Shown here piece by piece: positions 1 to 8,835 of a DNA stretch of 33,621 bases. This DNA comes from Nymphaea colorata (Eukaryota; Streptophyta; Magnoliopsida; Nymphaeales; Nymphaeaceae). The position numbers were made by a program, and so were the translations under genes. The DNA is taken from the NCBI RefSeq assembly GCF_008831285.2, contig NW_022204957.1, positions 1-33,621 on the forward strand. The letters are read 5' to 3'. The notes beneath the pieces are model-generated. The model was not told the origin of the DNA and ran no database searches. It worked only from the letters and a program-made list of their open reading frames with translations. Positions within the stretch are counted from its first letter, which is position 1; every line of letters begins with the position of its first letter.

Positions 1-319
1 AGGACAGAACAACAAACCCATGAAATCAGTACCAAGGTTTAACAACTCCAACATTCAAACATACCTCTACATAGCTAGGGCATGTGCAACTTAGATACAT
101 GGTTTTACAAAGAATCAAATGCTCAATGAAAAGAACACGACAGTTAACAATCAAACAAGAACTACTATAACTAAGATTCAAACAAGCATGGAACCACAAC
201 AACTACTTTAACCCTTGTCCCTACTATGCTAGACTATACACAATAAGTACTCTAGTCAACTTACTCACTACAGAAAACTGACTCAAACAAAGCATGGCCA
301 CAGATAAATATTGAACATG

Positions 320-324
320 GGTCT
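320..324 (+). repeat. Left target-site duplication GGTCT
   Basis: Five bases directly before the 5' LTR, repeated at 5627-5631. A single copy occurs at the uninterrupted site 13619-13623 in the duplicated segment, which confirms it as the integration target. Confidence 0.95.
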
Positions 325-610
325 TGTTAGAATATGTTTGCTGTGGGAACCGGATCCATTCCTGGACCCGGTTCTATGGGGCGCGGGTACCGAGGCGGGC
401 TCGGTACCCTAGGCGGCTTCTCCTCTCTCCCTCTTTATATTGTCACTTGTGTTTAGTGTTGAATTAAGTGAAATATAATTTTCTCTCTCCTAGGGTTGCG
501 GTGTGCCCCTAGGTCAGAGCCTCCCCGTGGTTTTTCACCTCTTTCTGAGGTTTTCCACGTAGATTGTGTGTTCGTTCTCCACTCTCTCTCTTGTGGTTCG
601 TGTTTCTACA
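325..610 (+). repeat. 5' long terminal repeat
   Basis: A 286-bp direct repeat of 5342-5626. By eye the two differ by three substitutions and three single-base indels, about 1% substitution divergence. A TATA-like TTTATAT lies at 434-440. A perfect 10-bp inverted repeat (GGGTACCGAG, five-base loop, CTCGGTACCC) occupies 385-409, and shorter GAACCGG/CCGGTTC arms sit just upstream. The likely order is U3 with these dyads, then TATA, then R and a pyrimidine-rich U5. Confidence 0.96.
434..440 (+). promoter_or_regulatory. LTR TATA box
   Basis: TTTATAT follows a CT-rich stretch and lies about 25 bases downstream of the LTR hairpin. The position fits the U3/R boundary of a small copia LTR. The start site itself cannot be seen. 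Confidence 0.55.
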
Positions 611-623
611 TGGTATCAGAGCC
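611..623 (+). other. Primer-binding site for initiator methionine tRNA
   Basis: TGGTATCAGAGCC starts immediately after the 5' LTR. This is the usual plant copia primer site, complementary to the 3' end of initiator tRNA-Met. Confidence 0.93.
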
Positions 624-1044
624 AGCGGAGTTGGAGAAGCGTTTTTTCCGAGGATCGTCAAGTTTTTTCGTCGCCCGACGCCGTTGAAGTTCCGGCCCGC
701 TGCTGCCCGTGTGACGTCGCCCTGCTCTGCCGCCGCTGTCCTTTGTTCCGCCGCCGCCGTCCTCTGTTCCGGCGTCGCTGCTGCCCTTGTGACGTCGCCC
801 TGCTCTGCCGCCGCCGTCCTCTGTTCCGCCGCCGCCGTCCTCTGTTCCGCCGTCCTCTGTTACGCTCCGCGGTCCTCCGTTCGCCCGTTCTTTGTTTCTG
901 CCACCGTGGGTGGCCTCTGTGTTGCGCCGTCGCCTGCTTTCCGTTGCCGCTGCCTCATTCCCGCCGCCGTCGCCGCTGCCTCCTTCCCGTCGCCGTTGCC
1001 TCATTCCCGCTGCTGTGCCTCTTGTTGCTGTGTGCTTGTTTGTG
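624..1044 (+). repeat. CCG-rich untranslated leader with tandem repeats
   Basis: A long leader between primer site and gag. A block beginning TGCTGCCCGTGTGACGTCGC at 701 recurs about 78 bases later at 779. Within and after it, a short unit built on GCCGCCGTCCTCTGTTCC recurs several times to about 870. Several reading frames and the minus strand are open here only because of this low-complexity GC-rich repetition, so I call none of them genes. Confidence 0.75.
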
Positions 1045-2010
1045 ATGGCAGAAGCGATGGGGACTCAAAAAGATGCCGTTCTTGACACGGGCAGCGCCTC
1101 CAAGACTGAGAACGTGCCGATCCAGGTCACCTCCATCCGTCTGACCAAGGACAATTACCTATCTTGGTCTGCCGCTCTCGAGATTGGGATTACTAGCCGT
1201 GGGCGTCTCTCTTACATCACTGGCGACAAACCTGCACCCATCAAATCTGACCCTCAATGGGCGACGTGGGCGTTGGAGGACAGCCAAGTGAAGGTGTGGA
1301 TTATCAGCTCCGTGTCATCCGATATTCAGCCCCTCATTCTGCGGAAGCCGACCTCTTTTGATATGTGGACTGTGCTTGCAAAGATGTATGGTCGCAAGAA
1401 GAGACATTTGCGCACCTATCAGATTAAACGCAGTATTTACTCTCTGACACAGGGTGATTTGTCTGTTGCTGCCTTCTATGCTGCCCTGAAGACCAAGTGG
1501 GAGGAGTTAGATTATCATGTGACTGATGAGTGGACATGCGGTTCAGATCATTCCCTCTACTGGGAAAAGGAATGGATGGACCGTACGTTTCTGTTTCTGG
1601 GAGGCCTGCGGGATGAATTTGAGTCTATTCGTAGCCAGATTCTTAATGGTGATGAGATTCCGGGGATAGAGGAAGTATATGCTCGTGTTGAGTCTGAAGA
1701 ACAACGTCGCCAGGTGATGCATCTTGACACCGGTCATGGCCCTTCTGCCTTTGTCAGCCGTGCCTCAGGGACTGGGCAGCGTCCTGCCCGACATTGCACT
1801 CATTGCCACAAGTTGGGGCATTCGGTGGATTTCTGTTGGGATCTTCATCCCGAGAAGAGACTGGTCAGAGGTCGTCCCTCTGGCAAGCGTAGCCCTTCTG
1901 TGTCTGATTCCAGTCAGAGCAATTCTTCTAGTGGTGCAAAGTCCAAGTTGTCCCCCTGCTCAACTCAAGGAGCTACAGGCGTACATCAGCCGTCTATCTA
2001 CTACCCCTGA
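1045..2010 (+). CDS. gag: Gag (capsid and nucleocapsid) of the copia element
   Basis: A 321-codon frame starting at the ATG at 1045 (MAEAMGTQKD). This start is chosen because upstream in-frame sequence is the repetitive leader. The first two thirds match the UBN2-type gag of plant copia elements: a LTKDNYLSW segment near residue 35, then alternating W/L-rich helices up to EVYARVESEEQRRQ. A CCHC zinc knuckle (CTHCHKLGHSVDFC, spacing C-2-C-4-H-4-C) follows at about residue 250, then a basic, serine-rich tail. Gag packages element RNA into cytoplasmic virus-like particles. The family normally continues into pol; here the frame slips near 1930-1980, so the final residues before the stop at 2010 are probably not native. 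Otherwise gag looks intact. Confidence 0.9.
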   Translation: MAEAMGTQKDAVLDTGSASKTENVPIQVTSIRLTKDNYLSWSAALEIGITSRGRLSYITGDKPAPIKSDPQWATWALEDSQVKVWIISSVSSDIQPLILRKPTSFDMWTVLAKMYGRKKRHLRTYQIKRSIYSLTQGDLSVAAFYAALKTKWEELDYHVTDEWTCGSDHSLYWEKEWMDRTFLFLGGLRDEFESIRSQILNGDEIPGIEEVYARVESEEQRRQVMHLDTGHGPSAFVSRASGTGQRPARHCTHCHKLGHSVDFCWDLHPEKRLVRGRPSGKRSPSVSDSSQSNSSSGAKSKLSPCSTQGATGVHQPSIYYP

Positions 2011-2240
2011 GGAGTCCTCCACGTCTGAAGGGGCTCAGCTAGCCCAAGCTCTCGTTGCCTTCGACTGATCAAGGTAACCCTTCTCTTGGTGATTGGATTG
2101 TTGATAGTGGAGCCACTCACCACATGACAGGGGACTCTAAACTCTTTCAAGAATATCAACTTTCCTCTGGCAAGCAACGCGTGTCTATGGCAGATGGTCT
2201 TCTATCTCTGTGGCTGGGAAAGGGAGCTTGTCCCTGTTGA
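1960..2240 (+). pseudogene. pol: Aspartic protease region of pol, frameshifted
   Basis: The link after gag (QLKELQAYISRL, typical just before copia protease) is in frame 2 and stops at 2068. The protease core DSGATHHMTG, with its catalytic DSG, is in frame 3 from about 2055. Near 2195 the frame slips again to frame 2. The catalytic triplet is present, but the domain is split by at least two frame changes. In the family this enzyme cleaves the Gag-Pol polyprotein; this copy cannot be read as one protein. Confidence 0.85.
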
Positions 2241-2738
2241 ACAAATACCGTCTCCACAATGCCCTGCATGTTCCAAATATTCCTGTGAACTTACTCTCTG
2301 TCAGCAGTATTACTAAAGAATTAAACTGTAATCTGATTTTCTCTGCTGATCATTGTTCCCTGCAGGACTTGTGACGGGGGAAGAAGATTGGGATTGGTTC
2401 GGTTACTGATGGGCTCTACAGGCTGCCGGTCAAGTTGCTTCAGCATGATTTCTGCCACGAGTGGTCACTTGTCTGGTGTGAACGATAGATCTACTGTTCT
2501 GCGATGGCACGAGCGTCTTGGACATCTACCCTTCCAGTTAATAAAGAAGTTGTTTCCTCATTTGTTTGCTTCTGTCTCAATTGACTCCTTCGCTTGTGAA
2601 GTGTGTCAATTGGCTAAACATGTCAGGGCTTCGTACCCTATTTCTTTGAATAAAACCACTCATCCGTTTGCCTTAGTTCATTCCGATGTTTGGGGTCCTT
2701 CTGGAGTACCCACGTGTGGTGGTGTCACTATTTTTTGA
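2196..2738 (+). pseudogene. pol: Protease tail and integrase zinc-binding region, interrupted
   Basis: From about 2196 the frame-2 reading shows the usual protease tail (LHNALHVPNIPVNLLSVSSI). It is cut by an in-frame TGA at 2372-2374. After a further slip near 2440-2470, frame 3 carries the GAG pre-integrase zinc-binding module: WHERLGH supplies the histidines, and CEVCQLAKH near 2596-2622 supplies the cysteines. Frame 3 ends at 2738 in a T-run (CTATTTTTTGAC), a likely single-base slippage site. In the family this module positions the integrase on DNA. Confidence 0.82.
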
Positions 2739-3367
2739 CGCTTATTGATGATTACTCTAGATGTACGTTCGTGTACTTGTTGCGAGAACGTAGTGAGGTT
2801 CCAGCAGTTGTGAAAAACTTTGTTGCCTTTGTTGAGACTCAATTCCATACTACTGTTCAAGCTTTCCGTACGGATAATGCAAGGGAATATGTCTCCCAAT
2901 CCCTTGATGAATTCTTGAAAGGCAAGGGTATTGTTCATGAAACCTCTTGTAGTTATACCCCTCCTCAAAATGGTATAGCTGAACGTAAAAATCGTCATCT
3001 ATTGAATGTTACCCGGGCCATTATGTTCCAACGTCATGTCCCGAAGCGGTATTGGGGTGATGCACTTCTCACTAGTGCACATCTCATTAACCGTATGCCT
3101 ACTAGGGTGTTGGATGGTCAGTCTCCTTATTCTACCCTGTGGCCCACTCAGAATCCGTGGCCTCTTACTCCTCGTGTCTTTGGGTGCAGTTGTTTTGTGC
3201 ATAATCATAGCCCTACTCTAAAAAAACTTGATCCCCGGTCTATTAAAGGAGTTTTCTTGGGGTACTCTTCCACTCAGAAGGGGTATAAATGTGTGGATCC
3301 CACTACTTCCAAAGTGTATGTTTCGAGGATGTCACATTTCATGAACATGAGTCGTATTTTTCGGTGA
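2735..3367 (+). pseudogene. pol: Integrase catalytic core
   Basis: The frame-2 segment carries a full DDE integrase core: first Asp in LIDDYSR, second in RTDNAREY, Glu in NGIAERKNRHL, with a spacing that fits the D,D-35-E pattern. It is followed by the conserved RVFGCSCFVH and KGVFLGYSS segments of the copia integrase C-terminal part. The frame breaks near 3328, so the final residues before the stop at 3367 are not native. It moves to frame 1 and, near 3385, to frame 3. Integrase inserts the cDNA and makes the 5-bp target duplication seen here; the catalytic residues are preserved, although the open frame is not. Confidence 0.9.
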
Positions 3368-3384
3368 ATCCTCTTCAGGGGAGT

Positions 3385-4067
3385 CTCTTGGGAACAAAGG
3401 GGAAGAGTATTCCTCTAATCTGCTAATTCAGTTTATGGAGTTTTTGGATTACAAGGTTAGTCCCAGTGTGATTGACACGGTCACGGTCAGTAATGAGAAG
3501 GGCAGCCATATGGAAGGGGTCACGGTGGATGCTCAGCCCATTGTTGCCCGGGATCACTTGTTTGGCCAGGTTTATGTCAGAAAGGAGAAAGCTACAGTGG
3601 AAGATGTTGGTGATGAGGATAGAACCAATCCCAATCCTGTGATCTCCCCGGATGACCCAAGTCCATCGAATGAAGAGCTCCCCATTGCTGTGCGCAAAGG
3701 CACCAGGTCATGTACTTCTCACCCTATTCAGAGATTTGTTTCTTATGCTAAGCTCAGTACAAATTACAAATGTTTTATCACAACCTTATCCAAAGTTGTT
3801 ATTCCCAGGTCGGTGGATGATGCTAAGGATGATCCCAAGTGGTTACATGCTATGACAGAGGAGATGGGTGCGTTAGCTAAGAACAAAACATGGGAAGTTG
3901 TTGATATTCCTAAAGGGACACACTTAGTTGGCTCTAAGTGGGTTTACAACGTGAAGTACAAACCTGATGGCACTGTAGATCGATATAAAGCTCGTTTGGT
4001 TGCAAAGGGGTTCAGCCAGAAGTATGGGATCGACTATCTTGAGACCTTGCCCCTGTTGCAAAGTTGA
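3385..4067 (+). pseudogene. pol: Integrase-RT linker and N-terminal reverse transcriptase
   Basis: The frame-3 segment has an acidic, low-conservation linker, then PIQRFVSYAKLS, the WLHAMTEEMGAL segment and the start of reverse transcriptase (TWEVVDIPKG, SKWVYNVKYKPDG, YKARLVAKGFSQKYGIDY). These are the standard first blocks of copia RT. The frame is lost near 4045: DYLETL is followed by out-of-frame residues to the stop at 4067, while the adjacent frame-2 segment resumes the RT immediately. A single missing base would explain it. Confidence 0.88.
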
Positions 4068-5347
4068 AGACCGTGAGAGTTATTCTTGCTCTTGCTGTGC
4101 ACAGGAAGTGGCGCATGGACCAGCTTGATGTTAAAAATGCGTTCTTGAACGGCCATCTGGAGGAAGAAGTCTATATGAGCATGCCTCCCGGGTATGTTCA
4201 AGAGGGAAAATGTTGTCACCTCAAGAAAGCTTTGTATGGCTTGAAGCAGTCGCCTAGAGCTTGGTTTGAGAGACTAAGGATCGTTATGAAGTCTACTGGG
4301 TACAAGCAAGGAAATGGAGATCATACCTTATTCATAAAGCAGAGAGGTGGTCTGGTGAGTCTTCTCCTTGTCTACGTTGATGATATGATTGTCACTGGCA
4401 GTGACGAAGAAGAAAACAGAAAGATGAAGGAGAGATTAGCTAAGGAATTCGACCTCAAGGATCTGGGTAAGCTGAGATACTTTCTGGGGATAGAGATTGC
4501 TCGATCAGAGACAGGGCTGGTTATGAATCAAAGGAAGTACACTCTTGACTTACTAAAGGAGACAGGCAAACTTGGTTGTAGGCCCTATCTTACTCCTATA
4601 GAGTCGGGAACTAAGATAAGTATCAAGACGGGCACTATTCTGGATGAGGAAGGAAAAGAGCGATATCAGAGGCTAGTAGGTAAGCTTATCTATCTTACTC
4701 TAACTCGCCCTGATATCACGTATGCGGTAAATGTGCTAAGTCAATTTATGCATGCTCCCACGGATTGTCACTGGAAGAGTGCAGAAAGAGTGTTGGGATA
4801 TCTAAAGAATGACCCAGGAAAAGGACTGTTGTATACTCGACAAGACAAACTTACTATTGAGGGCTACTCAGATGCAGATTGGGCAGGTTGCACTGACACA
4901 AGGAGGTCTACTACAGGGTATTGTATCTTTCTTGGAGGTAACCTAGTTGTTTGGAGAAGTAAGAGGCAAGAAGTATGTTCGAGGTCTAGTGCTGAGGCTG
5001 AGTACAGGGCTGTTGCAATGGGGGTTACAGAGATGCTGTGGCTGAAGATTCTTTTGACTGATATTGGTGTGGAACTGGGAGATAAAATGAAGATGTACTG
5101 TGACAACAAGTCTGCGATTAATCTTGCCAATAATCCAGTTCTACATGACAGGACCAAACATGTGGAGATTGACCGTCATTTTATCCGGGAACGCATTGAC
5201 TCAAAGGAGCTGATTCTGCCATATATGAAGTCTGAAGATCAAGTTGCAGACGTCCTAACTAAAGGGCTTTGTACTTCTTCATTCGAAAAGAATGTTAGCA
5301 AGCTTGGCATGTTTGACATGTATGCCAAGCTTGAGGGGGAGTGTTAG
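4064..5347 (+). pseudogene. pol: Reverse transcriptase and RNase H, longest surviving pol segment
   Basis: A 427-residue open segment. RT blocks are all visible: MDQLDVKNAFLNG with the first catalytic Asp, ALYGLKQSPRAW, the YVDDMIVTG catalytic box near residue 105, and LGKLRYFLGIEIAR. RNase H follows with YSDADWAGCTDTRRST (near residue 270), RSSAEAEYRAVA, YCDNKSAINLA and RTKHVEIDRHFIRE, ending with the DVLTKGL signature of copia elements. Together these copy element RNA into double-stranded cDNA and remove the RNA template. The 3' end overlaps the LTR by 6 bases. There is no native start here: it is the C-terminal part of a polyprotein cut off by the break near 4045. I see no missing catalytic residue. 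Confidence 0.93.
5331..5341 (+). other. Polypurine tract
   Basis: TTGAGGGGGAG abuts the TGTTAG start of the 3' LTR. This is the expected position for the plus-strand primer of reverse transcription. Confidence 0.85.
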
Positions 5348-5626
5348 AATATGTTGCTGTGGGAACCGGATCCATTCCTGGACCCGGTTCTATGGGGCGC
5401 GGGTACCGAGGCGGGCTCGGTACCCTAGGCGGCTTCTCCTCTCTCCCTCTTTATATTGTCACTTGTGTTTAGTGTTGAATTAAGTGAAATAAAATTCTCT
5501 CTCTCCTAGGGTTGCGGTGTGCCCTAGGTCAGAGCCTCCCCGTGGTTTTTCACCTCTTTCTGAGGTTTTCCACGTAGATTGTGTGTTCGTTCTCCACTCT
5601 CTCTTTTTGTGGTTCGTGTTTCTACA
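5342..5626 (+). repeat. 3' long terminal repeat
   Basis: A 285-bp copy of the 5' LTR with the same ends, TATA-like site (5450-5456) and hairpin (5401-5425). The RNase H reading frame runs 6 bases into it and stops at the TAG of the leading TGTTAG. Confidence 0.96.
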
Positions 5627-5631
5627 GGTCT
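5627..5631 (+). repeat. Right target-site duplication GGTCT
   Basis: Matches 320-324 exactly. The sequence after it (CAAAGAC) continues the host segment as at 13624 onward. Confidence 0.95.
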
Positions 5632-6068
5632 CAAAGACTAAAGACTCTAAACCAGGTTGACACTCAACAATAAGACCAAACATCAACTAAAATGACTTAA
5701 AGAGAAGTAGTATTGCCTCGAATACTCACCAATTAGGAATATAGCAAAAGACGTCAAGTTTTCTTTTCAAAGAATTGAACTTTGAAATGGCTTCTTATTT
5801 TCAAATTTTTGCCCATAGTGCACGTTGTGTGCAAAAGATACAACCTTCCTTTGCCTGTTCGATGAAGTACTAGGATTTGGAATCGCGTCGATGCTATCAA
5901 ATCTCGCAAAGGGATTTCCTTCCATTTTCAAGGTATGAGCAAGAAGAAATTGTTCTCTGCTTCATAGGAAACCAAAGAAAGGAGCAGATATTAACCTTAA
6001 ATCATTCACCCACAAAGGATTTGCAATCAATGCTAGAGACTTCAGCCTTCATGTTCTTCATCCCTTGG

Positions 6069-6201
6069 CAGACACTTTTTTTGTTCTTGCTTTCTTTTGT
6101 ATTTGTTTTTCTTTTTCTTTCTTTGTATTTGTTTTTCTTTTTCTTTTTCTTGCTTTTTTTTTTTTGCTTGTCTTCTTTGTTGTTTTGATTTTTTTTTTTA
6201 G
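6069..6201 (+). repeat. T/C-rich low-complexity tract
   Basis: TTTTTCTTTTTCTTTC-type repeats ending in a T-run and TAGG. The matching tract at about 14082-14197 differs in length. Either a polypyrimidine tract before a plus-strand splice acceptor, or the complement of a lysine-rich exon. Confidence 0.7.
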
Positions 6202-7473
6202 GCCGACCTTCACCTTTGAGGGAAATACCTCACCACCCCAAAGGCTACTACAGAACGCCATCTCTTTGATGGTTTTGTGTAGCAACTAGTGAGTTTCAAC
6301 GAGACAAAATGTTCATAAGTTGTTATCTTCGTAGAATATACATAAATCACCTTTATGCATACCCATTACTCTCGATTACTAACCCAGAGGAACAACTACA
6401 CTCGCCCCGAGCCCATCTCTCAACACTCATTTTGCTACCTGCCAAGGTTTCAAAGAACGCTCGGGCTTCCACCTCATCGCACTTTCATGTTTGATTCTTG
6501 CAGATGTTTGATTGCAAAAGGCGAATAGCATTTCCTAATCCTTGAGCTCCTCGACATCACTGAACCCATCTTCATAGCTCACACAAAGAATCTTTCCAGT
6601 CTTCTCCTTCAATTGACTGACAGCAAGGGCTTGAAACTTCCTCTTTTACCCTCAAAGGAATACCTAAGACAAAGCGAAGGTACACCCTAGTGCAGCAAAA
6701 TTGCTTTTCAAAATAGTAGGTTTACTAAAAATTCTTGACGTCAAGTGATATATTGCTAGATGTTTTCCCTTTTCCTTCAAAAAGAGTACATTTATAAAAC
6801 CAAGTGACCTATGGTTGGAAGTAGAAAAATGACTAGGGTGGTTTTTGCAAACTAAACATCACAAGAAATCATTCCCCTTGGAACTCCCCTAAAAATATAG
6901 GACTTTGTGAAGGAAGGGTCCATATGGAAGAGATATAACACACTAGGAATGAAAAACAAGACAGTTCAATCCTCTCAACCTAATCAGCAGCAGCAAGATG
7001 CAATCTACTTGTTGTCAAAATAATTGTCACAGCAATTGGTAATGCGTCATTGTCACAGCAATTGGTAATGACGCAGATCTTCAAACAAGTCAACAACTAA
7101 TTCAGAATCAACCAAAAAAATTTATAGCAGCAGACCGTCTCATTTTTTTCTTTGAAAAAGAAGCCCTAACTAAACAAATCACACTTAGCCAAGCTATGAT
7201 ACCATCTGAATATCTCACAAACAGGCAAATCTATCACACTTCTGAATCGCAAAATTAATTTTCTAAGAATCTCATAAAATAGCTCTTTAAGAGCTTGATC
7301 AGCCAATAAACGGAAAACAACATGAGCTGTTGGGATCTCCAACAACTTGAAACACAGTCGTTGCAGAGCCCTCAGCTCTCTACAGCTAAGATATTCAGCT
7401 GAGAAAGCAGAAAATTAGAAAAAAAAAAAAAGATTACAAAGATTAGAAAATAAAAAATAAGAGATTACACAGC

Positions 7474-7496
7474 AAAAAAAAAAAAAAAAAAAAAAA
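7474..7496 (+). repeat. Poly-A run, length-variable between duplicates
   Basis: About 22 adenines in the left copy, but about 13 at the matching place (near 15472-15484) in the right copy. Confidence 0.9.
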
Positions 7497-8287
7497 CATA
7501 GTAGATTTCATCTACAGTGAAAATATATTCAGTGTTTCGTAGCAATATTTGAAAATCATGTCCACCACAATAACCTTTTTCATCCACTTTTGGCACAGAT
7601 CAAGACTCATTTAACCAATCCCTTGGCATTCCAATGCAGAAGAACTCGTACGAATGAATACACACACAAATAGAAAATAACATAACTGGATTGGAAAACA
7701 ATCGATGATCACATGATGATTACATACATATATGTTCACTCACTTTAACAACGACAAGAAAAAAATTAATATTGATTGTTAAATAATTCTGCCTCAAAGA
7801 ATAACATGAAAAAAGGGAAGTTAAAGAACTAAATTTCCTGAGAATACACTTATGAAAACTAATGACAGACTTAACGTACTCCATTGTGAATGAAATACAA
7901 AAAGAAAAAAGAAAAAGTGTTGTTGAAGCCTAAAAAAACAAAGTGTACATGCACACAAAATTTCATCAAACTAACTTGAGGACTAGCACATTGAAGACAA
8001 CAAATGAGTAAGAGAGACGGGAAAAAGATAACATACAAGAGCTGCGTTGGCCATGGCAGACGCAGAGCCCTAGCCAAAGAAGAGAGAAGAGGATGTTTCA
8101 AAGACCTCATATGAGAACACCGACCAGCGAATAGGGCTGGACCGCCTTCGTTCCGCAGGTCAGCGCTGTAAATCAGAGACAAAGAATGAGTGTCTAAGCA
8201 GAGAAAGGCGTTTCGTGTGGGCCATGGCCTACTCAGATCAGCGAGAGAAAGGGATAGGGAGTGGAGAACGAAGGTTCAGTGCATACC

Positions 8288-8640
8288 TTGAAGAAGAGAG
8301 GGAGCTCGGAGGTGGCAGTGCAGTTGAAGAAGAAGACGGGAGACGCAGCCTGCGGTTGAGAGCTTTAATCGAGAGGAAAGGGAGAGGAGTGTTTCATCGA
8401 GAGGGACCTTGGAAGTTTGTCTGGATTTACATTTTAAGGAAAGCAAATTACCATGACCGTTGGGTTAACATTTTGGGTTTCTTAAATTGATTTCCTTCCT
8501 TTCCATTAATGAATAACACGGATAGTCTTTTTAAGATTACTTTGGAAAATTTTGGACTTATCTTGTTGCTTACGGTTTACCATAAAAGTCAAGTTCGATT
8601 TTATTTGAACTCTCTCTCCATTTCTCTCGTCTAAAAGCTG
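8288..8640 (-). promoter_or_regulatory. Leader and probable promoter region of the left gene copy
   Basis: Read on the minus strand, a CT-rich stretch (TCTTCTTCTTCAACTGC and similar) precedes the donor at 8287, as in many plant 5' leaders. Farther upstream lies AT-rich sequence. I see no clear TATA box. The plus strand of the same region holds a 91-codon arginine/glutamate-rich frame at 8215-8490, conserved in the other copy. I take it as the complement of the leader, but cannot exclude it. Confidence 0.35.
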
Positions 8641-8835
8641 TGGCTACCTATATCGATAGGGATCTCTACAAGAGAAGACCAATATCAATATGATTGTCAC
8701 TTAAAAAGATCGGCTTTTGGAAACTAGAAAAAAGAGCCTTATTTTATTTGTTCAGATTACCTAAATTTGGATCTAGAACGTGGAATCTAGAAAATAGATA
8801 CGGTAGAATGAACTGCGTTGCAACAAAGCTCGCAC

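Larger units (their letters stand above)
325..5626 (+). mobile_element. Ty1/copia LTR retrotransposon, complete but with a broken pol
   Basis: A 5302-bp element with two near-identical LTRs (325-610 and 5342-5626), each starting TGTTAG and ending CTACA. A primer-binding site follows directly at 611, and a purine tract precedes the 3' LTR. The domain order is gag, protease, integrase, reverse transcriptase, RNase H; integrase before reverse transcriptase defines the copia superfamily. GGTCT flanks both sides (320-324 and 5627-5631). The gag frame is intact, but the rest is spread over all three frames, so the copy is unlikely to make its own polyprotein. It lies antisense to the minus-strand gene proposed for the host segment, in a presumed intron or 3' region. 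GC content is well above that of the flanks. I do not assign a lineage within copia. Confidence 0.97.
5767..8287 (-). pseudogene. Left duplicate of the split gene, middle and 5' part, partly decayed
   Basis: Mirrors the right copy on the minus strand: leader ending at 8287 with donor GTATGC, first coding exon 8037-8165 (ATG at 8054 in strong context), leucine-rich exon 7203-7398, YEDG exon 6535-6642, short exon 6439-6496, lysine-rich stretch 6058-6285 and the MEGNPFARF frame 5767-5925. The lysine-rich frame is cut short, and the MEGNPF frame has a different C-terminal half because of 5-bp and 8-bp losses. A 5.3-kb copia element lies farther downstream at 325-5626. If the gene is real, this copy is the more damaged one. 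Its 3' exons would lie left of the window. Confidence 0.35.
1..8835. repeat. Left copy of a tandem segmental duplication, carrying the copia insertion
   Basis: Without the retrotransposon and one GGTCT copy, 1-324 plus 5632-8835 aligns from end to end with 13288-16827. Base 1 pairs with 13288, and similarity ends abruptly after CTCGCAC at 8835. Indels seen in this copy include loss of 12 bases near 56, 8 bases after CCATAG near 5818, and 5 bases near 5859, plus a 26-bp tandem duplication at about 7023-7074. The copy probably extends left of the window. Confidence 0.93.

Noticed and set aside
496-1085. Overlapping frames on both strands in the retrotransposon leader
   Set aside because: They read as serine/cysteine/arginine repeats produced by the CCG-rich tandem units and have no motif.
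1724-2068. Separate 114-residue protein overlapping gag
   Set aside because: Only its last part (QLKELQAYISRL onward) is meaningful, as a frameshifted piece of the gag-protease link.
8215-8490. 91-residue plus-strand protein conserved in both duplicates (also 16199-16474)
   Set aside because: Conservation follows from the recent duplication. The opposite strand looks like a CT-rich leader with donor sites, which explains the arginine/glutamate-rich reading. Not excluded outright.
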